Positions 1 to 4,710 of a stretch of DNA of 9,049 nt are shown piece after piece. Every line of letters starts with the position of its first letter. Within the stretch, counting starts at the first letter, position 1. A model generated the notes under the pieces. The model did not search any database. It saw nothing but the letters and a program-made list of their open reading frames with translations, and had not been told where the DNA came from. The stretch is from contig JAOAJQ010000044.1 of NCBI GenBank assembly GCA_026414125.1, forward strand, positions 1 to 9,049, read 5' to 3'. Source of the stretch: Thermoproteota archaeon. GTDB taxonomy: Archaea > Thermoproteota > EX4484-205 > JAAOZP01. A program made the position numbers and the translations under genes.

Positions 1-740
1 GCCTGTCAACTGTTACGATACAGTCTTCTCTAAAATACGATTATCCTATTGAGCAAGTAAAAAATTGTATAAAGGTTTTGAACAGGAGGCTTCCTAACGG
101 AGAGCCGATTGTCATAGAATCTTCAGAAGAGGGCGAGTTGATAATGATACTTCATAAGAGTAGACGGGTTTACGAGAAGATTGTTGAAGAATTAGCTCCT
201 CTCATCAACAGTGTGGCTTCTTATGTTCCTGCAAGAAGAGCCAGAAAGCTTCACATAGGACTCTTTGGCTATAGTCGAAGGATCAGAAATGTCATTCTTC
301 CTAGAGCTATACCTTTTGCAGCTGCACTTTACTCTCTGGGCATACCGCCAGAGCTTTTAGGCTGTAGAATTTTAACAGAACTGAAGGAGGACGAGTGGAA
401 GCTCATGGAAAAACACTATGTTAATTTAAAACATGACTTGGAAACAGCAAGCGGTTATCTTTCATGGCGGAACATAGAATTGATTAAAGAGACTTGTAAA
501 TTGCTAGCTGAGAAAGCCTGCATGGGTGTTGAAAATCTAAGGAGTGCCATTAATGAGATTTTAAGTGACCTTAATGCAATAGAAAAAACTTTTGGCATAC
601 ATCTTGGCCCAAGAACCAACTTGGAGAAGAAACATGAAAACTTTATAAATAATTTTCTGCTGTCTTATATAGAAGGCGATGAAGCTGGCGCTTCTACTTA
701 TTTAGTGGAAGCAGCTAAAATCAGGAGGTGTCTAGGATGA
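1..740 (+). CDS. ppcA: Phosphoenolpyruvate carboxylase, archaeal type (5' truncated by window edge)
   Basis: The frame is open from the window edge (first full codon at 3) to TGA at 738-740, so about 246 C-terminal residues of a protein that is normally around 500 aa are visible; the TTG at 78 is internal and not a start. Recognised by similarity to archaeal-type PEP carboxylase (PF14010 family): the visible block TIQSSLKYDYP near the edge, then RKLHIGLFGYSR followed by LPRAIPFAAALYSLGIPPEL. From knowledge of the family, the cytosolic enzyme adds bicarbonate to phosphoenolpyruvate to give oxaloacetate and phosphate, feeding aspartate and the TCA branch. The stop codon overlaps an ATG (ATGA at 737-740) and purC starts 43 bp further on, so the genes are almost certainly co-transcribed; the promoter lies outside the window. 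The N-terminal half, with some active-site residues, cannot be judged. Confidence 0.88.
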   Translation, partial: LSTVTIQSSLKYDYPIEQVKNCIKVLNRRLPNGEPIVIESSEEGELIMILHKSRRVYEKIVEELAPLINSVASYVPARRARKLHIGLFGYSRRIRNVILPRAIPFAAALYSLGIPPELLGCRILTELKEDEWKLMEKHYVNLKHDLETASGYLSWRNIELIKETCKLLAEKACMGVENLRSAINEILSDLNAIEKTFGIHLGPRTNLEKKHENFINNFLLSYIEGDEAGASTYLVEAAKIRRCLG

Positions 741-796
741 AAAAAATAAAAATACCCTTCATGAAAAGACTGGAGGGATCCATATGGGAAGCGTAA
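737..796 (+). CDS. Possible 19-codon micro-ORF between ppcA and purC
   Basis: A short frame (MKKIKIPFMKRLEGSIWEA) starts at the ATG that overlaps the ppcA stop (ATGA) and ends with TAA inside purC codon 5. It has a strong Shine-Dalgarno sequence, AGGAGG at 723-728, with 8 nt spacing, better than most starts in this window. The peptide is basic with no recognisable domain. It may be a real micro-protein, a device that carries ribosomes from ppcA to purC by translational coupling, or chance: the SD lies within ppcA coding sequence. I do not recognise it. Confidence 0.25.
   Translation: MKKIKIPFMKRLEGSIWEA
772..777 (+). promoter_or_regulatory. Shine-Dalgarno site of purC
   Basis: GGAGGG lies 6 nt before the purC ATG at 784. 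The purC frame is open upstream to a TAG at 733-735 but holds no ATG, GTG or TTG there, so this site and the ATG at 784 together fix the start. Confidence 0.7.
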
Positions 797-1842
797 AGGA
801 TCTTGAAGTTATCAAGAAACCTACTCGTGACTGTATGGGTGTTGGCAGATTCCATTTTTCAGACCGATACTCCGTTTTCGATTGGGGTGAAATGCCAGAC
901 CAAATTGAAGGGAAGGGTGCTGCCCTATGCCTCATGGGTTCTTACTGCTTTGAGAAACTTGAGAAGAAAGGTATAAAAACACATTATCGCGGGCTGGTGG
1001 ATGCAACAGGGCAAACTGTCCGCTTCGACGAATTAGAACGACCTACAAGCATAATGGAAATCAGTCTTGTAAATGTGTATAGGCCTAAAGCTTACATAGA
1101 AGGAGGCAAACTCAAATATGATTATAGCGTTTATACGCCAAACTTGAGAAACTACCTGATCCCCTTGGAAATAATCTATAGGAACAGCTTGCCAGAGGGT
1201 TCATCGGTTTTTAAAAGACTTGAACGGGGGCTTATAACCTTAAAAGAGTTGGGTTTAGACCATATGCCCAAGCCAGGCGAAAAACTAGCCAAACCTATTT
1301 TCGACGTAAGCACCAAACTCGAGGAGGGTGACAGATACATCACATGGGAAGAAGCACAAAAAATCTCCGGGCTAACCAGCGAGGAAATCGATGCAGTTAA
1401 GGCTTTGCTTTCGGATGTCAACGAAACCATAACCGAAATAGCTCAAAAGAGTGGTTTAGTTAACGAGGATGGAAAAATCGAACTGGCTTTTGATTCTGAA
1501 AGACGGCTGATGGTTGTGGACGTTGTGGGCACGCTGGACGAATGCAGGTTCACATATCAAGGGGTTCATGTAAGTAAGGAAATAGCCCGCGTATACTATA
1601 GGCAGACAGAATGGTATAAAGCTGTGGAGGACGCTAAGCATAAGGCTGCAGAAAAAGGGATTAAGGATTGGAAAAGCCTATGTAACACCAGTCCTCCGAA
1701 GCTTGACCCCAAATTAAAAACGATCATCAGCGAGATGTATATGGCGGCGGCCAACGCTTTGACGAATCGTAAACTATTTGATGCTCCAAGTCTTGCGGAA
1801 ACCGTTAAAAAGTATAAAGAGTATATGGATGAAAAGTTATAA
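784..1842 (+). CDS. purC: Phosphoribosylaminoimidazole-succinocarboxamide synthase (SAICAR synthetase)
   Basis: This is a 352-aa cytosolic enzyme of de novo purine synthesis that joins CAIR and L-aspartate with ATP to give SAICAR. Visible family features in order: FSDRYSVFDWGEMPD (residues 25-39) and GKGAALCLMG (43-52) of the N-terminal ATP-binding lobe; IYRNSLPEGSS (131-141), matching the conserved VxRN...GS block; the TKLEEGDRYITWEEA segment (177-191); and VVDVVGTLDECRF (244-256), matching the DEI.PDSCRF signature of SAICAR synthetases. The length is at the upper end for the family and typical of the archaeal form that begins MGSVKDLEV. The start is set by a GGAGGG site 6 nt upstream. It follows ppcA in the same operon; PEP carboxylase provides oxaloacetate, the precursor of the aspartate used here. 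No other pur gene is visible. Confidence 0.93.
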   Translation: MGSVKDLEVIKKPTRDCMGVGRFHFSDRYSVFDWGEMPDQIEGKGAALCLMGSYCFEKLEKKGIKTHYRGLVDATGQTVRFDELERPTSIMEISLVNVYRPKAYIEGGKLKYDYSVYTPNLRNYLIPLEIIYRNSLPEGSSVFKRLERGLITLKELGLDHMPKPGEKLAKPIFDVSTKLEEGDRYITWEEAQKISGLTSEEIDAVKALLSDVNETITEIAQKSGLVNEDGKIELAFDSERRLMVVDVVGTLDECRFTYQGVHVSKEIARVYYRQTEWYKAVEDAKHKAAEKGIKDWKSLCNTSPPKLDPKLKTIISEMYMAAANALTNRKLFDAPSLAETVKKYKEYMDEKL

Positions 1843-1913
1843 TTAACACATTACCTGTTTTCACTATGCTTAAAAAGTACTTCTAATAAGATTTTCATGG
1901 GTCATGAGCATTA

Positions 1914-1928
1914 GTGAATTGCATTCAC
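1914..1928. repeat. Short inverted repeat in the purC / GNAT-fusion convergent gap
   Basis: GTGAAT and ATTCAC form perfect 6-bp arms around TGC. It lies in the 115-bp gap between two genes that converge, so it could be a small hairpin at transcript ends. There is no following T-run on either strand, and 6-bp arms can occur by chance. Confidence 0.25.
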
Positions 1929-1957
1929 GTTATTCTATTGGCTTGAAGAGCGTTCGA

Positions 1958-3079
1958 TTAGAGGAGTAAATCCAGTATTATTAGAACGAATATGGCTATA
2001 ACAAGCATTATCCACAAGGTCTTGCTCCACCTAAGTATCTTTTTCCCATCCCACACGAAACCCCCTGCTGCCTGTATCGGAATCAGGTTGAGGATGACTA
2101 TCATTAGGTTAGTCACGTATCCGACTGTTGCTGGCACCGCTAGCAGTCTGTTAACAGTAAGGTTTGATATTGTCCAGAATGCGGAGCCGAGCAGCAGGCT
2201 GACTAGGGGACCTACGGCGAAGACGATTCCAGTCTTATCTTTTTCCGGGTCATACCACCAGTCTAACTGTTTCACGTATGTTGAACCGTAAGCAGGGAAG
2301 ACGCTACCCAGTAGCGCCAGTAGCCAGCTGAATAGGATTCCCGATCCCCAGGCTTTAAAAGTTGTTTCCAGGCCAAGTCTTCTTGCCACAAGTTTTTGCG
2401 AAAGCTCGTGTGCAATAAGGCTGACGGCTACAACCGTTAAAACCATCGGAATAAGCATCAGTGAACCTTCTTGGCCCCGCAGTATTTGAATCCACCATGC
2501 TGTGGATACGCCTAGGATGGCAGCAAGCCAGTGCCATGCTTCCCTCGTTTCCCCACGCCTTGTTTTCTCTTTATCCCGTCTAAGGAAAAACGTTCCGAAG
2601 CCTATAAAGTGGAACTCCGTCATCCAGAGTCTTAGAAAATCCAGCCCATAGTCTCTGAGTTGCGCGGGTATCTCATAGGGATGGAACCTCCTATGTATGA
2701 ACATGTTCCATGATGGAGAATTATACCTGTCAGCCGTAGCGTAGATGACTTCGCACCCATGAGTTTCCAGCCATGATATGGCTCCGTCAACCAGAGACCT
2801 GCCAATGGCTCTTCCCCGTAACTCCTTGTCGGAAACCAGCGCATCGATGAAACCTGTCCTCTCGCCTTTAAAAACCTGGATCCGCATTGAGACTGTTCCC
2901 ACAATCTTACCGTCGAATTCTGCAACCAACGTGCCTCCACAACGCTTTCGCGCACTTTTCAATGCCTCCCCAAACGAGATTTGAAAGGCTATCCTGTCAA
3001 TTATACCGAGGCTTTTCCTGAAAAGATTCTTGACCTCTTTTTCTTCACCAGGTTGCATCTCACGGACAACAAACAGCAT
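1958..3079 (-). CDS. GNAT acetyltransferase fused to a site-2-protease-like (M50-type) membrane domain with degenerate HExxH
   Basis: This 373-aa protein has two parts. Residues 1 to about 150 form a GNAT N-acetyltransferase domain: GTLVAEFDGKIVGTVSMR (49-66), acidic strand GFIDALVSDKELRGRAIGRSLVDGAISWLE (76-105) carrying the acetyl-CoA loop R88-G-R-A-I-G93, and IYATADRYNSPSWNMFIHRRF (112-132). After a charged linker (165-180) comes a hydrophobic part with about six membrane segments (near 181-199, 206-223, 244-262, 284-304, 312-334, 354-373). It resembles archaeal M50/site-2 proteases: AHELSQKLVARRLG (223-236) stands where AHELxHKxVARRxG is expected, then AVGPLVSLLLG and NLIPIQ...WDGKKI (331-347) for the NxxP...DG motif. 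The second zinc histidine is Gln (CAA codon), so proteolysis is doubtful. Substrates of both parts are unknown. A TATA box about 30 bp upstream predicts a nearly leaderless mRNA. Confidence 0.8.
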   Translation of the reverse strand: MLFVVREMQPGEEKEVKNLFRKSLGIIDRIAFQISFGEALKSARKRCGGTLVAEFDGKIVGTVSMRIQVFKGERTGFIDALVSDKELRGRAIGRSLVDGAISWLETHGCEVIYATADRYNSPSWNMFIHRRFHPYEIPAQLRDYGLDFLRLWMTEFHFIGFGTFFLRRDKEKTRRGETREAWHWLAAILGVSTAWWIQILRGQEGSLMLIPMVLTVVAVSLIAHELSQKLVARRLGLETTFKAWGSGILFSWLLALLGSVFPAYGSTYVKQLDWWYDPEKDKTGIVFAVGPLVSLLLGSAFWTISNLTVNRLLAVPATVGYVTNLMIVILNLIPIQAAGGFVWDGKKILRWSKTLWIMLVIAIFVLIILDLLL

Positions 3080-3106
3080 TTATCAGCACTCAAGGTAATA
3101 AGTATG

Positions 3107-3114
3107 TATTTAAA
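3107..3114 (-). promoter_or_regulatory. TATA box of the GNAT/S2P-like gene
   Basis: TTTAAATA on the minus strand has its centre about 31 bp from the ATG at 3079. Archaeal initiation about 25 bp downstream of the TATA centre would fall within a few bases of the ATG, giving a leaderless or very short leader transcript. No Shine-Dalgarno sequence precedes the ATG. Confidence 0.55.
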
Positions 3115-3147
3115 TCTTATAGCGTGCGCTATTCAATCAAGCAGCAT

Positions 3148-3161
3148 CGAAAAGCTTTTCG
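3148..3161. repeat. Perfect 14-bp palindrome, possible operator
   Basis: CGAAAAGCTTTTCG is self-complementary over its full length. It sits 34 bp upstream of the TATA box of the GNAT/S2P-like gene and more than 230 bp upstream of that of the ferritin-like gene, so if it is an operator it more likely serves the former. Its half, CGAAAAGCT, also occurs just upstream of the rubrerythrin TATA box (8611-8619). Binding is not demonstrated. Confidence 0.35.
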
Positions 3162-3394
3162 GAATCGTTGGGTTTACCGGAGCGTATTATGTTTCTTTTA
3201 CCTGGGTCTCTACTAGTGCCGATTTTACAGCTTTTCTCTCGGGTTTGAAGCAAAAGGAAAAATAATTGCTCAATGGCTTAAACGAGAGGAGCAGTATAGG
3301 CCTTTCAAATACTCTTACAGCTTATTGTCTCATATGGGTTCTGAAGTATATGCCTAGAGTTGCCAGTCAGGATTTGAAATAATGTTAACGTAAT

Positions 3395-3402
3395 ATTTAT
3401 AT
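3395..3402 (+). promoter_or_regulatory. TATA box of the ferritin-like gene
   Basis: ATTTATAT lies with its centre about 27 bp before the ATG at 3425. Transcription would start at or just before the ATG; there is no Shine-Dalgarno sequence, so a leaderless mRNA is likely. Confidence 0.6.
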
Positions 3403-3424
3403 CATATCGCTTGTTTTCTGGCCT

Positions 3425-3955
3425 ATGGCAAAGTCAGGTTGCGAAATAGCAAGGTTTCTCTATTGCTCTGGAGTCTTTGAAGAGGAAGTTGCCAAAACAT
3501 ATAATCACATAGCTGAAACTACGGTTGTTATGAACGTTAAGGTCTTCTTGAAGTATATTGCTGACGACTCGTATAAACATGCTAAGATGTTCAAAGCTCT
3601 CAGCGGGTATCCGTTAAGTTTTGATAAAAGTTGTTTTGAAGACTGTGAAAAAGTCTTGGGAGGCTTATGGAAAAATATTACAGAGAATTCGAAAAAGATA
3701 CAAGAGAAGAGCGAGATAAATAACCACGAGCTCCTCAAGCTGATAGATGGTTTAGAGAAATTTGAGGGATTCGTGGCGGAAGAGTATCTAACAGCTTTAA
3801 ACATAAAAACCATCGAGCTCATGACACTGGAGACAGGGTTAAACCTTGAGCCTTATAGGATGATTTTTGAATGGATAATTGAGGATGAAAAGAGGCATGG
3901 GCAGATTCTAAAGACCATTAGAAATCTAATCATCAGAAGTACCAGTCAATCCTAA
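3425..3955 (+). CDS. Ferritin-like (rubrerythrin-like) four-helix protein, function unknown
   Basis: A 176-aa, almost wholly helical soluble protein. The pattern fits a ferritin-like four-helix bundle with a diiron site: helix 1 FEEEVAKTYNHIAE (residues 18-31), helix 2 YIADDSYKHAKMF (44-56), helix 3 EKFEGFVAEEYLTAL (111-125), and helix 4 IIEDEKRHGQIL (151-162) with a clear ExxH pair, E155 and H158. In helix 2 the expected ExxH is S49-Y-K-H52, with D47/D48 as possible substitutes, so the metal site is not standard. Four cysteines occur as C6, C14, C70 and C74. It lacks the C-terminal rubredoxin domain of rubrerythrin. From the family, roles in iron, peroxide or oxygen handling are likely, but the substrate is unknown. 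It is a single gene with its own TATA box, apparently leaderless, ending near a hairpin before a tRNA on the other strand. Confidence 0.72.
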   Translation: MAKSGCEIARFLYCSGVFEEEVAKTYNHIAETTVVMNVKVFLKYIADDSYKHAKMFKALSGYPLSFDKSCFEDCEKVLGGLWKNITENSKKIQEKSEINNHELLKLIDGLEKFEGFVAEEYLTALNIKTIELMTLETGLNLEPYRMIFEWIIEDEKRHGQILKTIRNLIIRSTSQS

Positions 3956-3987
3956 GGGCTGGTGCTAAACTAGAAATAGCAATTCAT

Positions 3988-4009
3988 TTGTAATCAGATG
4001 AGATTACAA
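3988..4009. terminator. Perfect 8-bp inverted repeat between convergent ferritin-like gene and tRNA
   Basis: TTGTAATC and GATTACAA pair perfectly around a 6-nt spacer (AGATGA). The element lies 33 bp past the stop of the ferritin-like gene and 31 bp past the end of the tRNA on the other strand. It would fold as a hairpin in either transcript, so a shared 3'-end or stability element is plausible. There is no strong T-run beside it, and a protein-binding site is the alternative. Confidence 0.35.
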
Positions 4010-4040
4010 TTATATTAGTTGGATGATTTAACAGTAAAAC

Positions 4041-4134
4041 CGGGCCCGCTGGGATTTGAACCCAGGTTCTCCGGCTCCGAAGGCCTGCGCGAGTAAGCCT
4101 CTCGACGCCTTTATCCTGGCTTGGCCACGGGCCC
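4041..4134 (-). tRNA. tRNA-Arg(TCG) with an 18-nt non-canonical intron
   Basis: The gene reads 5' to 3' from 4134 to 4041 and splices to 76 nt. Acceptor GGGCCCG pairs with CGGGCCC; T8; D-stem GCC/GGC with A14, G18, G19 and A20 (a tRNA-Arg identity base); anticodon stem TCGGC/GCCGG formed only after splicing; loop CTTCGGA with anticodon TCG; five-base variable loop AGAAC; T arm CTGGG/CCCAG with loop TTCAAAT; discriminator G73, no encoded CCA. Without removing the intron no reading gives a proper anticodon loop with T33. The spliced product closely resembles archaeal tRNA-Arg reading CGA and other CGN codons. A TATA-like box lies 26 bp upstream and a TTTT run follows the 3' end. Long-variable-arm tRNAs (Ser, Leu) were considered because of the 94-nt length, but do not fit. 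Confidence 0.92.
4085..4102 (-). other. tRNA intron, position 29/30, with bulge-helix-bulge fold
   Basis: The proposed intron is AGAGGCTTACTCGCGCAG. Around it the precursor folds as: GCGT paired with GCGC (4 bp, one T-G), 3-nt bulge CGA on the 5' side, inner stem GAG/CTC with loop GCTTA, and 3-nt bulge AGG on the 3' side. Cutting each bulge between its second and third base gives exactly this 18-nt intron and restores the anticodon stem. The exon-side helix is weak (G-C, then A/C mismatch, then two A-T). The cut could also be written one base earlier (28/29) because a G is shared. Confidence 0.82.
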
Positions 4135-4156
4135 TGTTTAATCATGCCGAATGTTA

Positions 4157-4164
4157 TACTTAAA
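4157..4164 (-). promoter_or_regulatory. TATA-like box of tRNA-Arg
   Basis: TTTAAGTA on the minus strand is centred about 26 bp upstream of the first tRNA base (4134), the normal archaeal distance. Confidence 0.5.
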
Positions 4165-4331
4165 TCTATATTTGATCGATAATAATTAAAATCCACATGT
4201 AAGGAAAAATCATAGGCCACTTGACAGTTAATTCTCAACTTTCAATGTAGTTATAGTGGAGATGTGTGAAAGTAATAATATGGTTAACTAATTTCAAAAA
4301 AGATAAATGGTTGGCTACATGAGTTGGTTTA

Positions 4332-4601
4332 GTGTCAAACTTGGCGGAAGCAGGAGCAGTGGTTGTCGCGACAGCAACCAGAAGAATAGCGGAAGCCGTG
4401 AAGGCGTCTGGAGCAATTGTTGAGGTCGAGTCGAAGAGCTTCATAGATATAGTTACCAAGGTCAATAAGCCTTTAGTGGTGATGGCTGCTAGTGGGGTAG
4501 TAAGAAAAAACTACAGGTATCTTGTAGGATACAAGGGTTTTATTTTCTTTACTCGATGTAAAACTCCTTTGGAATTGCCTCGTGGAATAGATTTGATTTA
4601 G
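4332..4601 (+). CDS. Small conserved hypothetical protein, probably frameshifted at its last codons
   Basis: An 89-aa frame with GTG start at 4332; an in-frame TGA at 4320-4322 excludes any upstream start, and TTG at 4341 is the only close alternative. A weak TATA-like AGATAAAT at 4301-4308 is about 27 bp upstream, so the mRNA may be leaderless. The C-terminal half, KPLVVMAASGVVRKNYRYLVGYKGFIFFTRCKTPLELP, resembles small uncharacterised prokaryotic proteins with a YKGxxFxT...PLELP segment. The frame stops after IDLI, but the next frame at once reads AKQIWIPS and stops at 4625-4627. As I recall the family, an AKxIWIP-type ending is expected, so one base seems to be missing near 4597-4600. Either the gene lost its last eight or so residues or the sequence holds an error. 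No function can be named; there are no membrane segments or catalytic motifs that I recognise. Confidence 0.65.
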   Translation: MSNLAEAGAVVVATATRRIAEAVKASGAIVEVESKSFIDIVTKVNKPLVVMAASGVVRKNYRYLVGYKGFIFFTRCKTPLELPRGIDLI

Positions 4602-4647
4602 CAAAGCAGATCTGGATACCTAGCTAGCCTAATGTGCGGAAGCTAAT

Positions 4648-4657
4648 CTTTTTTCTT
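4648..4657 (+). terminator. T-rich terminator after the small conserved gene
   Basis: CTTTTTTCTT, 47 bp past the annotated stop and 21 bp past the alternative frame's stop, is a typical archaeal U-rich termination signal. It lies in the convergent gap with the methionyl-tRNA synthetase gene. Confidence 0.45.
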
Positions 4658-4710
4658 TAAAAGGAATATAGAATTGATTGCAGTTAAATAAAGATTTTAA
4701 AACGTTTTCC

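Larger units (their letters stand above)
3080..3424. other. 345-bp divergent intergenic region
   Basis: This gap separates the GNAT/S2P-like gene (-) from the ferritin-like gene (+). It holds a TATA box for each gene near its two ends, and a perfect 14-bp palindrome at 3148-3161. A plus-strand frame crossing it (ATG at 3104 to TAA at 3265, about 53 codons) is judged non-coding because it contains the minus-strand promoter and has no recognisable domain. I see no RNA gene in it. Confidence 0.5.

Noticed and set aside
78..80. TTG at 78 as the start of ppcA
   Set aside because: The frame is open to the window edge and the residues before it (TIQSSLKYDYP) match the PEP carboxylase family, so the gene begins outside the window.
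1176..1641. Minus-strand frames inside purC (1176-1430 and 1456-1641)
   Set aside because: They are antisense to a well-supported purC and show no domain or start signal.
2981..3265. Plus-strand 94-codon frame across the start of the GNAT gene and into the intergenic region
   Set aside because: Its first third is antisense to the GNAT domain and the rest contains the minus-strand TATA box; no domain or ribosome binding site is recognisable. The part from ATG 3104 looks mildly protein-like but is not enough to call.
4041..4134. tRNA-Ser or tRNA-Leu with a long variable arm
   Set aside because: The 94-nt length suggested it, but no anticodon loop with T33 and a paired stem forms in the unspliced sequence, while removing 18 nt gives a perfect type I tRNA-Arg.
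4357..4380. Inverted repeat (TGGTTG ... CAACCA around TGTCGCGACA) as an operator
   Set aside because: It lies within the coding sequence of the small conserved gene, where the Ala/Val/Thr-rich codons can produce it by chance.
4235..4465. Minus-strand 76-codon frame overlapping the small conserved gene
   Set aside because: It is antisense to the frame with the recognisable YKGFIFFT...LELP segment and has no promoter or domain.
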